From assembly GCF_042657165.1 (NCBI RefSeq), contig NZ_JBHSNJ010000005.1:1-64000 (forward strand): a stretch of DNA of 64,000 nt. The letters run 5' to 3'. The notes below the pieces were generated by a model. That model made no database searches and was not told the DNA's origin. It was given only the letters and a program-made list of their open reading frames with translations. Positions 18,187 to 28,410 of this stretch are shown in pieces. The position numbers and the translations under genes are program-made. Position 1 is the stretch's first letter. The number at the start of each line of letters is the position of its first letter. Source of the DNA: Agrilutibacter niabensis (GTDB taxonomy: Bacteria; Pseudomonadota; Gammaproteobacteria; Xanthomonadales; Xanthomonadaceae).

Positions 18187-21090
18187 TCAGAACTTCTGGG
18201 TGTAGCGCATGTAGTAGAACTGGCCAGGCACTTCGTACTGCGGGTCGAAGCTGTTGGCGAACGCCTGCACCGAACGCGGCGGATCCTTGTCGAACAGGTT
18301 GTTGATGCCGACAGTGATCTTGGCGTTCCACGGCGCATTCCAGTAGCCGCTGACGTCGTGGTACGTGGTCGCACCGATGTGGTTCTGGGCAGCGGCAGTC
18401 GGCACGCCGTCGACGTCGACGACGCGGTCCGGATCCGAGCACAGGAACGAGTAGCCGTAGTCCACGAACGCCTGGCAGTCTTCGTCCTGATCGTCGTAGT
18501 AGCGCACGTTCCAGGTCGCGCCCCAGTCGCCCATCTGCCAACGGGTGGCCAGGTTCGAACGGATGCGCCAGCCGTTGTTGTTCTCGCTGTACTCGCCGAT
18601 GGTGAACGTCGCGGCCGAGCCTTCGCTCTTGGTCAGGTACGTGGTGTCCCAGACGAAGCTGAACTTGCCCCACGCGGTTTCCGGCAGACGGTAACCGACC
18701 GTCATGTCGTAGCCTTCGGTGGTCAGGTCGCCGAAGTTCACCGGACCCGAGGTCAGGTTCAGCGAGCCACCCGGGTTGCGGGTGTACAGGGCGCAGAAGT
18801 CGTCACGACCTTCACGCACGCAGCCGTCGACGATGGTCTGGCCGGTGGTGACGGTGATGGTGTCTTCCATCTTGATGCGCCACCAGTCGAGCGAGATGTC
18901 GAAACCTTCCAGGAAGCTCGGGTTGTAGACGAAACCGAGGGTGGTGGATTCTGAAGTCTCCGGGCGCAGGTTCGGGTTGCCGCCGACGTTGATGCGGATC
19001 TGCGGGTTACCCTGGTCGTAGCCACCGGCCGGAACGCCCTGCGCGACGCAGCGTGCCTGCGCGGCCGGGTCCAGGTTCGGGAACGAGGCCAGGTTGCAGG
19101 GGTCGGTGATGGTCGGGAACGAGTCACCCAGGCCGGCGAACAGCTCGGAGATCGACGGAGCGCGGAAGCCCTCGGCCCAGTTGCCGCGGACCATCAGGTC
19201 GTCGATCGGCTTCCAGCGGAAACCGAACTTGCTGTTCAGCGTGTCGCCGAAGTTGCTGTAGTCCGAGTAACGCGTGGCGACGCTGAAATCGAGCAGGCGG
19301 GCGCCCGGCAGGTCCTTCAGGACCGGGATCGCGAGCTCGAGGTAGGCCTCGTCGACGCTGTAGCCACCGTTGGTCGCCGTGCGGGCGTTGCCGGTGGTGT
19401 TGCCCGAGTTGATCAGCGCGTCCGGCGAGTCGAAGCCCGATTCGGTGCGGTGTTCAAGACCGAACGAGAAGGCCAGGGCACCGGCGTCGCCGATGTCGAA
19501 CAGCTCGCCACCGATGTTGGCGTAGTAGGTCTTCTGCGTGTACTCGAACTGGTCGTGTGCCACGAAGGTGGCGTATTCCAGCATTTCCGGGGTCAGCGAA
19601 CCGACGCCGCCGAGCAGGTTGATCGGCACGCAGCCAGAGATGACCGTCGTCAGGTCGCCCGGGGTGCGCACGCAGACCGGATTGCCGCTGGCGTCGAGCA
19701 TCGAGGCGCCCAGGCCGTCCTTCAGCGCGAGCGTGTTGAACAGGCCGTTGGTGACGTTGTTGGACTGGTTGCGGCCCCAGAACATGCCGGCTTCCCAGTC
19801 GAACGACTTGTCGGCGATGTCCAGGGTGCCTTCGAAGCCACCGTCGAACGCGAAGGTCGACACGTCCTGGTTGAACGAACGGCCACCGGTCTCCACGGCG
19901 CGGCGCTGGATGCGGCTGACCGAGCTGACGCCGTCGCCGCCCAGGGTCGGGTTGCCGAACGGGTTGTAGATGCTGAAGGGGCTGATCGAGAGCTGGCGCG
20001 ACTGGGTGTTGGCGCCAGGGCCGGTACCCAGCACGATCGGCATCGCTGCGAGCAGCTGCTCGGAGACGCGCTCGTTGTAGGTCGTGGTGACCTTGAAGCG
20101 GACGTTGTCGGTGATGTCGATCGAGCCGTTGGCGAACAGCGACCGACGCTCCTGCGGGGTCAGCAGGTAGTTGTCCGGAGCGAAGTTGTACAGATCGTTC
20201 GGACCGGTGCCCCACGCGCGCCAGTCGTCCGGCGTCTGGCCCGGGTTGTAGGAGAACTGACCGGCGCTGCCGTCAGGACGCGTCTGGCCGACGGAACAGG
20301 CGCCCGCCGTGAACACGCCCGAGCACAGCGCGAAGCGGCCGTCCGGAGAGGTGGTGCTGCCGAACGCCGCGCCGGTGCCGGCTACGGGCTCGGCGGAGAT
20401 CTCGCGATCACCTGCCCACACCGGCTCTTCCTTCACGTAGCCGACGCCCAGCATGGCGGCCCAGCGGTCGCCCGCGCTGCCGACGGTGAAGTCGTAGGAC
20501 TGACGGGTGCCGTCGCCCTTGTCGTACTGGCCGAGGTAGGCATTGGCTTCGGCGCCGTCGAAGTTCTGGCGCAGGATGACGTTGACCACGCCCGCGATCG
20601 CGTCGGAGCCGTAGATCGACGAAGCGCCGTCCTTCAGGACTTCGATGCGTTCGACTGCAGCAGTCGGGATGGTGTTGAGGTCGACTGCACCGCCGAGGCC
20701 GGTACCGCCGATCCAACGACGGCCGTTGACCAGCACCAGGGTGCGGTTCGAGCCGAGGTTGCGCAGGCTGACGCGGGTTTCGCCGTTGCCGCCGTTGTTG
20801 AAGGTGCTGTTGAGCGTCGAGCCGTTGGACGTGATGTTCTGGATCACGTCGCCGACCGAGGTCAGGCCCTGCGCTGCGATTTCGTCGCGGGTCAGCGAGA
20901 AAACCGGCTGCGAGGTTTCGATATCGGTGCGCTTGATGCGCGAACCGGTGACCTCGATGCGGTCGAGGGTGGTTGCGCTTTCGGCAGGAGCCGGGGTTGC
21001 TTCCTGCGCGCCGGCAAACGCCGGGGCCAGGGCAAGTGCAATGCTGACGGGCAAAAGGCCCTGCTGCACCGCGGTATGGCGATGAGTCAT
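18187..21090 (-). CDS. TonB-dependent receptor
   Basis: A 967-residue outer-membrane receptor. Residues about 1-28 are a signal peptide ending at AFAGA. A short linker leads to ITGSR-like EVTGSRIKR, then the plug domain about 60-180 with LVLVNGRRW and the VERIEVLKDGASSIYG-type block (VEVLKDG class). The 22-strand barrel fills the rest and ends YTQKF with a C-terminal aromatic, as required for barrel assembly. There is no N-terminal signalling extension. This SusC-free type with GSRIKRTDIET is abundant in xanthomonads and usually imports oligosaccharides or peptides, but the ligand is not readable. An AraC regulator lies upstream on the same strand. Confidence 0.93.
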   Translation of the reverse strand: MTHRHTAVQQGLLPVSIALALAPAFAGAQEATPAPAESATTLDRIEVTGSRIKRTDIETSQPVFSLTRDEIAAQGLTSVGDVIQNITSNGSTLNSTFNNGGNGETRVSLRNLGSNRTLVLVNGRRWIGGTGLGGAVDLNTIPTAAVERIEVLKDGASSIYGSDAIAGVVNVILRQNFDGAEANAYLGQYDKGDGTRQSYDFTVGSAGDRWAAMLGVGYVKEEPVWAGDREISAEPVAGTGAAFGSTTSPDGRFALCSGVFTAGACSVGQTRPDGSAGQFSYNPGQTPDDWRAWGTGPNDLYNFAPDNYLLTPQERRSLFANGSIDITDNVRFKVTTTYNERVSEQLLAAMPIVLGTGPGANTQSRQLSISPFSIYNPFGNPTLGGDGVSSVSRIQRRAVETGGRSFNQDVSTFAFDGGFEGTLDIADKSFDWEAGMFWGRNQSNNVTNGLFNTLALKDGLGASMLDASGNPVCVRTPGDLTTVISGCVPINLLGGVGSLTPEMLEYATFVAHDQFEYTQKTYYANIGGELFDIGDAGALAFSFGLEHRTESGFDSPDALINSGNTTGNARTATNGGYSVDEAYLELAIPVLKDLPGARLLDFSVATRYSDYSNFGDTLNSKFGFRWKPIDDLMVRGNWAEGFRAPSISELFAGLGDSFPTITDPCNLASFPNLDPAAQARCVAQGVPAGGYDQGNPQIRINVGGNPNLRPETSESTTLGFVYNPSFLEGFDISLDWWRIKMEDTITVTTGQTIVDGCVREGRDDFCALYTRNPGGSLNLTSGPVNFGDLTTEGYDMTVGYRLPETAWGKFSFVWDTTYLTKSEGSAATFTIGEYSENNNGWRIRSNLATRWQMGDWGATWNVRYYDDQDEDCQAFVDYGYSFLCSDPDRVVDVDGVPTAAAQNHIGATTYHDVSGYWNAPWNAKITVGINNLFDKDPPRSVQAFANSFDPQYEVPGQFYYMRYTQKF

Positions 21091-21156
21091 CTGTTCTCTC
21101 TCCGGATGATCGTAGGTGTTGCGATCGTTAGTGGCGCGTTAAGACGCCTCGGAAAG

Positions 21157-21213
21157 TTACGTGCCGGTGCGCGGCGACGCTTTGCGGCGCGCGATGGGTG
21201 TGTTTGCCGCATT
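21157..21213 (-). pseudogene. Fossil 3' end of a duplicated AraC-type gene
   Basis: Read on the minus strand this segment encodes NAANTPIARRKASPRTGT followed by a stop. The last 18 residues of the intact AraC regulator (stop at 21519) read DAANEPIAPRKTSLRTGT. Fourteen of the 18 positions agree, and the underlying DNA is similarly close. Upstream in the same frame there is no further likeness to an AraC protein, and a stop appears after about 55 codons. The simplest reading is that a second regulator gene once ended here and was deleted, or that the gene's tail was duplicated. Confidence 0.6.
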
Positions 21214-21450
21214 AGGCGACGAGGGCAGCGTCGTGACGGTGCGGACGCGTCGACGATGGCAAGGCGCGCGCACGCCACGGCGCGAGCGGAAATGCGCGCA
21301 CGAAGCTTGCAGCCACGATCATGAGTTGCATGCAGCCGAGCGACTCATTGCTCGCTCGTGGACGCTATGGGTGGGTGCCACGGATGGGTTTCGACCGCAC
21401 GCGACGACGCCGGCAGCATCACGGCAGACATGTCGTGGAGGCGAGAGCCC

Positions 21451-21492
21451 GACACGCCACTGCACGCGCGAAAAGGCGCGTGCGGTGGCGTC
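21451..21492. repeat. Imperfect hairpin downstream of the AraC gene
   Basis: An inverted repeat with arms of about 17-19 bases (21451-21469 and 21476-21492) around a GAAAAG loop, with one bulge and one mismatch. It lies 27-68 bp after the AraC stop on that gene's strand. No T-run follows, so it may be a transcript-end stabiliser rather than an intrinsic terminator. Confidence 0.5.
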
Positions 21493-21518
21493 AGTTGTGG
21501 AATGCAGTGCGCTGCGAC

Positions 21519-22433
21519 TCAGGTGCCGGTGCGCAGGGAGGTCTTGCGGGGTGCGATCGGTTCGTTGGCCGCATCCGCGGCCAGCGGCTTCACGGCGCGC
21601 GCGCCCTGTCGGTAACGCGATGCGGACACGCCAAAACGCGCACGGAAGGCCCGGGCGAAGCTGCAGCAGTTGTCGAAGCCGCAGGCGGCGGCGACCTCAC
21701 CGATCATCATCGACGTGCCCTGCAGGAGTTCGGCGGCGCGCTCGATGCGCAGGCGCGCGGCGGCGGCCTGCGGGCTCTCGTCGTAGAGCGAGAGGAAGGT
21801 CTTGGAGAAGTACCAGCTGGAGAAGCTGGTCAGCTCGGCCAGTTCGCTGATGCGGACGATGCGGTCGCTGTTGCCTTCCAGGAACAGTCGCGCGCGCTGC
21901 AGCCGCCCGAACACCTGGCGCTTGCGGTTGCGCGAACGTCCCGGGCAACGCGGCACGCGCGCGGCGAGGTCGTGCTGCACGCCGACGAGGTGCAGGAGCA
22001 AGGGGCGCAGTGCGGTGATGTCGGTGGTCGGCGCGCGACCGGCGGCGTCGCGCCACAGGCGCAGGGCGATGCGGGCATCGTGGGGCGTGAGCCGGCCGCG
22101 GCCGGCATAGAGGGTGCCGTCGGACAGACGCCCCAGCGAGCGCAGCACGTCGCCGCCCAGGCTCAGGCCGATGCATAGCCCGTGGCGGTCGCTCTGCACC
22201 AGCGGGCGCGAGTCCTTCTCCAGTGCGATCCACTCGCCGCGCTGGAGCTGGAAGCGGCCTTCGCGGGCCTCGACCCAGGAACTGCCCCGGACCTGGACCC
22301 AGATCGAAAATCCGCCGCTTTCCATTTGCACGCTGCCCAAGCGGGTGACGCCGATGCATCCGGCCTGGCCGGGTTCGGCCATCTCAGGCTGCAGGACCTG
22401 TCCGCGATCCGCCCACTGTGTCGATTCCATCAT
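21519..22433 (-). CDS. AraC family transcriptional regulator
   Basis: A 304-residue regulator with a C-terminal double helix-turn-helix of the AraC/XylS type, about residues 180-280: IVRISELAELTSFSSWYFSK forms the first and EVAAACGFDNCCSFARAFR the second, followed by RFGVSASRYRQ. The N-terminal 160 residues are a sensor domain of unknown ligand. It is transcribed toward the TonB-dependent receptor, so regulating uptake is a reasonable guess. A CadC-like regulator gene lies immediately upstream on the same strand, 149 bp away. A remnant of the same 3' end is present at 21157-21213. Confidence 0.88.
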   Translation of the reverse strand: MMESTQWADRGQVLQPEMAEPGQAGCIGVTRLGSVQMESGGFSIWVQVRGSSWVEAREGRFQLQRGEWIALEKDSRPLVQSDRHGLCIGLSLGGDVLRSLGRLSDGTLYAGRGRLTPHDARIALRLWRDAAGRAPTTDITALRPLLLHLVGVQHDLAARVPRCPGRSRNRKRQVFGRLQRARLFLEGNSDRIVRISELAELTSFSSWYFSKTFLSLYDESPQAAAARLRIERAAELLQGTSMMIGEVAAACGFDNCCSFARAFRARFGVSASRYRQGARAVKPLAADAANEPIAPRKTSLRTGT

Positions 22434-22582
22434 CCACCTCGCTGTGCCAGAACTGGCGAGAGGATTTGCCCGAGCGGGACCCGGACATCAGGAAAATTGG
22501 CGGAGAGTTGTGCGAAATACAGCCGAAAGCGTTTCCGAAGAACTTCCGATGGACGTTTTTTCTTCCAGATCAGCGGGTTGGC

Positions 22583-24841
22583 TCACTGCGAGCCAACGGC
22601 CTCCGGGTGCACGGGCAGCGGCATGAAACCGATATCACCGCCGTCCCAGAGTGAAAGGGTGACGTAGATCACGTCGCCGCGCGGGCTCATGCTGAAACCG
22701 CTGGGGCCGCTGCGCCGGTTCCGGTCCACGCACAGCAACGGCGCCGAATCGCCCAGGCGCCGCAGGGCCGAGGTGCAGTCGGCGGTCCGGTCGAAGTAGT
22801 AGATGCGGCCATCCCGGGCCACCGACCAGGCCCGATAACGCGAGACCTCCGGGACCGCAGCGTCCACCTGGCGAACGCTGGCGGCAGACAGGACCATGTC
22901 CGCCTGCCACAGCCCGGGCTGGCCGGGCCGGGTAAACAGCACCCGCTGGTTGGCCCCGTCGATGCGGGCCACGGCGACATCGTCGATGGCCGCCAGGGAC
23001 CGCCATGGGATCGTCCGGCGATCGAAGAGGTAGAGGCGGAGCCGTCCTTCGTCCGTGCCGGCGACCACCAGCAGGCGGCCCGCTTCTCCGGGCAGGTACA
23101 ACGCCTGCACCACGGCCGCCATGGGCGTGGAAAGCCGCATGACCTGCCCACCTGCCGGCGCGACTTCGTACAACCCCGGCCCCGCCTCGCCATCGCCGAC
23201 CACCAGCAGGCGGCGGCTGTCCGGCGACCAGTCGGGCGGGTGCCAGGACTCGGGCCGGATTCCCTCGATCAGGCGCAGCGATTCCGGCCGCTCCAGGTCG
23301 CTCCACCACAGGGCGAACGTACCGGAGCGGTCGGAGGTGAAGACCAGCTGGCGACCGTCCGGGGCGATGGTGGGCAAGCGATCGCGGCCCGAAGACGGGA
23401 ACAACCGCTCGACCTGGTGCCGGCTCCCCAGGGACACGCGATGGATGCCGAAATAACTGCGCGCCTGGCTGAACGCCATCGCGGGCACGCGCGCGGCGAT
23501 CGTGGGCTCAATGCCATCCGGGACGCCCATGTCGTGGACCAGACCGCTGTCCAGGTCCAGTTCCATCAGCCGGCTCTCGCTGCCGCTCCAGCGACTGAGC
23601 ACGATGCTGCGCCCGTCCGGCGTCCAGTCCCATCCCCGGATGTCGGCATGCAGCCGGGTCAGGCGTTGCGGGGGGCCCCCGGTACTGGGAATCCGGTACA
23701 GGTCCCCGACCGGCGAGTTGCGGACGAATACGATCCAGCGGCCGTCCGGGGAATACCGCGGCGCGAAATCCACGTCCAGGGCCGTGGCCCCGTAGTCGAA
23801 CAGGCGCCATTCGCCGCTGGCAAGGTCGAGCAGGCGCAAGCCTGCGCCGCCCGTGGCGGTGCCGCGACTGCCGAAGACCATGCCGCGGCCGTCGAACGTC
23901 CAGTCGAAGCTCGGCGGATTGCGCGGGTCGCACGTGCCCACGCTGCGTTCGGTCCCGCCATTGGAGGGCAGCACCATCACCTTGCAGTCGCGGCCATTGG
24001 TGACGCGCAGGAAGGCGATCTCGCGGCCATTCGGCGACCAGGCCGGGGCGCTGTCGGAAGCCTCGCCCTCGGGATGGCTCAATTGCCTCGGGGTGCTGGG
24101 GTCGGTCGTCTGCAGCATGACCGCTGTGCGCCGTTGTCCGGCAGGCACGGCGACATATGCCACCAGGGCGGCATCCGGCGAAAGACTGGGGGTGCTTTCG
24201 ATGCCGGGCACCGACGTGATGAGCCGGAAACTGGTCGCGGAACGAACCGCTGCGCGCGATTGGGCCAGCCGCTGCGCCGATGGGGTTGGCGCCGGATCGC
24301 GCCGCAGCGACCAGGCCAGCACCAGCCCGAACAGCAGCGCGGCCACGCCCAGCGCCGCGGCGATTGCGCGCCAGTCGCCCCGGATCTCCGTGGGCGCGGG
24401 CGCATACGGCGTTCGTTGTGGTTGCGCCGCGGGGGCCATGTCCGGCGCGTGCGCGGGCCCGGTGACCGCAGGCACTTCCGCCCGTTCCAACCATTCCACC
24501 GGCGCCAGCAGCCGATATCCGTACTTCGCGATGGTTTCGATGTAACGCGGATTGCCGCGCTCGTCATCGAACGCCTTGCGCAGCTGGGTGATGGCCTGGG
24601 TCACCACATCGTCGCCAGGCAGCGTGCCGGCCCAGACCTGCGCCAGCAATGCATCGCGGCTGACGACGCGGTCGCCCTGTTCGATCAGTGCCGCGAGCAC
24701 CCCGATGGCCTTGGGCGTGACGCGCCGCGGCCGGCGCGCGCCCGGCGCATGGATCTCGCGCAGCGGCATGTCCACCGTGCACTCGCCCACGCGCAACCGC
24801 GCGGACGGCAGCGACGAAGGTGGCAGGGAAGATTTCGGCAT
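22583..24841 (-). CDS. CadC-like membrane transcriptional regulator with WD40-like (PD40) repeats
   Basis: A 752-residue single-pass membrane regulator. Residues about 12-115 are an OmpR/CadC-type winged helix (LRVGE, VTPKAIGVLAALIEQG, VVSRDALLAQVW, DDVVTQAITQLRKAF and YIETIAKYGYRL). A proline-rich linker leads to one membrane span about 158-179. The periplasmic part consists of TolB-like PD40 beta-propeller repeats, recognisable by SPDGRWIVFV, TPDGRSIVLS, APDGRQLVFTSD and SPDSRRLLVV. Proteins of this design bind DNA while anchored in the membrane and probably sense a periplasmic cue. The ATG at 24841 starts a plausible N-terminus. A hairpin (22577-22584 with 22590-22597) overlaps the stop codon without a T-run. 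Confidence 0.88.
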   Translation of the reverse strand: MPKSSLPPSSLPSARLRVGECTVDMPLREIHAPGARRPRRVTPKAIGVLAALIEQGDRVVSRDALLAQVWAGTLPGDDVVTQAITQLRKAFDDERGNPRYIETIAKYGYRLLAPVEWLERAEVPAVTGPAHAPDMAPAAQPQRTPYAPAPTEIRGDWRAIAAALGVAALLFGLVLAWSLRRDPAPTPSAQRLAQSRAAVRSATSFRLITSVPGIESTPSLSPDAALVAYVAVPAGQRRTAVMLQTTDPSTPRQLSHPEGEASDSAPAWSPNGREIAFLRVTNGRDCKVMVLPSNGGTERSVGTCDPRNPPSFDWTFDGRGMVFGSRGTATGGAGLRLLDLASGEWRLFDYGATALDVDFAPRYSPDGRWIVFVRNSPVGDLYRIPSTGGPPQRLTRLHADIRGWDWTPDGRSIVLSRWSGSESRLMELDLDSGLVHDMGVPDGIEPTIAARVPAMAFSQARSYFGIHRVSLGSRHQVERLFPSSGRDRLPTIAPDGRQLVFTSDRSGTFALWWSDLERPESLRLIEGIRPESWHPPDWSPDSRRLLVVGDGEAGPGLYEVAPAGGQVMRLSTPMAAVVQALYLPGEAGRLLVVAGTDEGRLRLYLFDRRTIPWRSLAAIDDVAVARIDGANQRVLFTRPGQPGLWQADMVLSAASVRQVDAAVPEVSRYRAWSVARDGRIYYFDRTADCTSALRRLGDSAPLLCVDRNRRSGPSGFSMSPRGDVIYVTLSLWDGGDIGFMPLPVHPEAVGSQ

Positions 24842-24974
24842 GAATCCTGAAGATGATGCGCAGGCGCGCGTTCTGCCGCCAGTGCGGTCAATGGAACCGA
24901 CAGATCCAGCAAACGGGGTTGCCACCCGCGGACAGGCACGACGGACCGGCCGATTCTAATGTTTGCGGGTTACC

Positions 24975-25021
24975 GGACCTCACATGAATCGGCCCTCGAA
25001 TCGCTGTGCGATGTGAGGTCC
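24975..25021. promoter_or_regulatory. Perfect 11-bp inverted repeat
   Basis: GGACCTCACAT at 24975-24985 is repeated as its exact complement at 25011-25021, 25 bases apart. It lies about 134 bp upstream of the CadC-like start codon. It could be a regulator binding site (arms spaced about 36 bp centre to centre) or the first stem of the candidate small RNA. Confidence 0.45.
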
Positions 25022-25083
25022 CCGGGCACGGTATCAACCCGGCGCCGGCCTGCCGGCCGCCATCTCCTCTCCCAGGAACCCTT

Positions 25084-25119
25084 TGCGCCGGAATTCGGTC
25101 CCTCCGGCGCATTTTTTTT
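25084..25119 (+). terminator. Orphan plus-strand intrinsic terminator
   Basis: A 9-bp perfect stem (25084-25092 with 25103-25111) with a 10-base loop, followed by eight T residues (25112-25119). The T-run is on the plus strand only, so it cannot be the terminator of thiC, which ends on the minus strand at 25146. No plus-strand gene precedes it. Confidence 0.8.
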
Positions 25120-25145
25120 GCCTGCGCGGCGGCGCAGGGCGGCCG

Positions 25146-27023
<1,878 letters not shown>

Positions 27024-27183
27024 GTGTTTCGTCCAGTGTCGTTGCGTGGGAGCGGCGGTCGCCGGGGCGACCTCGACTGCAAAGTTCCTCCCGCGCTGCG
27101 ACGCGTTGGACTCGATGGCAGCCGGAGGATCATCGCGGCGCGGACGAAGCGGCGGCGCACGGATCGCGGCAGCCGGATCCGGC

Positions 27184-27266
27184 GAAGCTTCCCTACGGCG
27201 GTCTCAACCGCATCAGGTTCGAAGGGTGTGTCTCAACCGGTTCCGACCGGTACCCCCGCTTCGGGC
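27184..27266 (-). promoter_or_regulatory. TPP riboswitch upstream of thiC
   Basis: Read on the minus strand, the conserved THI-element blocks appear in order: GGGGGTACC, TTGAGAC, ACCCTTCGAACCTGATG, the P3-like stem GCGGTTGAGACCGC, and CGTAGGGAAGC. This binds thiamine pyrophosphate and represses thiC. No intrinsic terminator with a T-run follows before the thiC start, so the expression platform is probably translational or Rho-dependent. The rest of the 308-bp thiC/TylF-like gap shows nothing further. Confidence 0.95.
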
Positions 27267-27331
27267 GTAATTAGACCACAGGCCCGCCCCCACGATGGCC
27301 GCGCCGGGCGCACCCGCGCGTTGCTTCCCGC

Positions 27332-28072
27332 ATGGACAACGCCTTCGTTACACGCCTGAACCGCCCCCCCAGCCGCCGGCAACGCATCATCAACGGCTGG
27401 CTTTCGCGCCTGAACGTGAACCTGCGGGTCACCGCCAAGCCCTACAGCTGGGGCTACGCCAACATCGAAGCCCGGGTGAACGTGTTCCATCTGGTCAGCC
27501 AGACCTTCGCCTATGGCGTTTCCGGCGACCTGGTCGAAGTCGGTTGCGCGACGGGCGAGTCGTCGACCGTGATCCAGACCGTGCTCTCCGCGAACCCCGG
27601 CGGGAAACGCTTCCACGTCTACGATAGTTTCGAGGGCCTGCCCGAGCCGACTTCGACCGATGCCACCGATGCCGTCTACCGCAAGGGCGACATGGCCGCG
27701 CCCATCGCCCGCTTCGAGGCGAACTTCCGACGGGCCGGGCTCACGACGCTGCCGGACATCCACCGGGGATGGTTCGAGGACACCATTCCGGCACAACTGC
27801 CGGAGCGCATCAGTTTCGCCATGATCGATTGCGACCTGTATGCATCCACCGCGCATGTCCTGCCCCACGTGTATGCGCGCATGTCACCGGGCGCGATCGG
27901 CATGTTCGGCGTCTACTACGACCCCGCGGTGTATCCCTGCGAGGGCATCCCGGGCACGTACTCTTCACCCGGTGTGAAGCGCGCCGCGGACGAGTTCTTC
28001 GCGGACAAGCCGGAACAGGTGTGGGTGCTGTACGCGAACGGATACTCCAACGGGTATTTCCGCAAGCTCTGA
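27332..28072 (+). CDS. TylF/MycF-like O-methyltransferase family protein
   Basis: A 246-residue class I SAM methyltransferase-fold protein of the TylF family (PF05711), whose founders methylate macrolide sugars. The SAM loop VEVGCATGESS lies about residues 70-80, YDSFEGLP about 99-106, and IDCDLYAST about 168-176, matching the IDGDLYEST metal-ligand block. The following block differs: TylF proteins have IVDDY after SPGG, whereas this protein has SPGAIGMFGVYYD, so the Asp pair is replaced by Gly-Val. Many bacterial relatives sit in surface-polysaccharide loci, but this gene stands alone between thiC and the ilv leader. Substrate unknown. Confidence 0.8.
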   Translation: MDNAFVTRLNRPPSRRQRIINGWLSRLNVNLRVTAKPYSWGYANIEARVNVFHLVSQTFAYGVSGDLVEVGCATGESSTVIQTVLSANPGGKRFHVYDSFEGLPEPTSTDATDAVYRKGDMAAPIARFEANFRRAGLTTLPDIHRGWFEDTIPAQLPERISFAMIDCDLYASTAHVLPHVYARMSPGAIGMFGVYYDPAVYPCEGIPGTYSSPGVKRAADEFFADKPEQVWVLYANGYSNGYFRKL

Positions 28073-28222
28073 ATCCCGCCCGCACGCATGCGCTAGCAAC
28101 GGCGGACATTTGCTGGTTTCAAAAGCAACCAATCCGCGCGTCGTCTGCGCAACTTATGAATTTTTGAGATATCACGCACCGCCCGGTTGACACCTGCCGG
28201 AATCGCGTGCTTCCCTGCAGTC

Positions 28223-28381
28223 ATGACGCAGCGCAACAACCACTCGCAGACCGCCATCGCCCAGCCGCAAGGCCGGGCGTTCGTGCTGCGTGCCGCGCTC
28301 GCGACGCTCGCCACCGTCGCGCTTATTACCGTACTTGTACTTATTACCGGGCCAACCAGCGCGGAGTACGGGTTTGTGTAA
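28223..28381 (+). CDS. Leader peptide of the ilv-leu operon
   Basis: A 52-codon ORF rich in the amino acids made by the operon. Its second half reads ALATLATVALITVLVLITG, with ten Leu/Ile/Val and several Thr in a short run, the hallmark of an attenuation leader. It ends 29 bases before a strong intrinsic terminator, which is followed by ilvD. No Shine-Dalgarno sequence precedes the ATG; a TTGACA box lies at 28187-28192, but a good -10 is not visible. Charged-tRNA shortage should stall the ribosome in the Leu/Ile/Val run and favour antitermination. An earlier TTG in frame at 28187 is possible but overlaps the -35-like box. Confidence 0.8.
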   Translation: MTQRNNHSQTAIAQPQGRAFVLRAALATLATVALITVLVLITGPTSAEYGFV

Positions 28382-28410
28382 GTAGCACCACCAAACCCAG
28401 GTCTAGAACC

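Larger units (their letters stand above)
21091..21518. other. Intergenic region between the TonB receptor and AraC genes
   Basis: This 428-bp stretch holds no intact gene. It should carry the receptor's promoter on the minus strand, but I see no convincing -35/-10 pair. It contains two structures listed separately: a 57-bp remnant of an AraC 3' end (21157-21213) and a long imperfect hairpin (21451-21492). Short ORFs in all frames lack coding character. Confidence 0.6.
24960..25119 (+). ncRNA. Candidate small RNA between thiC and the CadC-like gene
   Basis: Both flanking genes are on the minus strand, yet this 304-bp gap ends in a strong plus-strand intrinsic terminator (25084-25119). Between about 24960 and the terminator there is no ORF of coding character, but there is potential RNA structure: an 11-bp stem (24975-24985 with 25011-25021) and GC-rich palindromic sequence near 25040-25065. 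I place the 5' end only roughly, since no clear plus-strand promoter was found. The alternative is that the terminator is fortuitous, or protects thiC from antisense transcription started at the CadC-like promoter. Confidence 0.35.

Noticed and set aside
22577..22597. Hairpin across the CadC-like stop codon as an intrinsic terminator
   Set aside because: It forms an 8-bp stem but no T-run follows on the minus strand, so I mention it only in the gene entry.
28187..28222. TTG at 28187 as the start of the ilv leader ORF
   Set aside because: The TTG is part of a TTGACA box that resembles a -35 element, and the added residues carry no branched-chain codon run.
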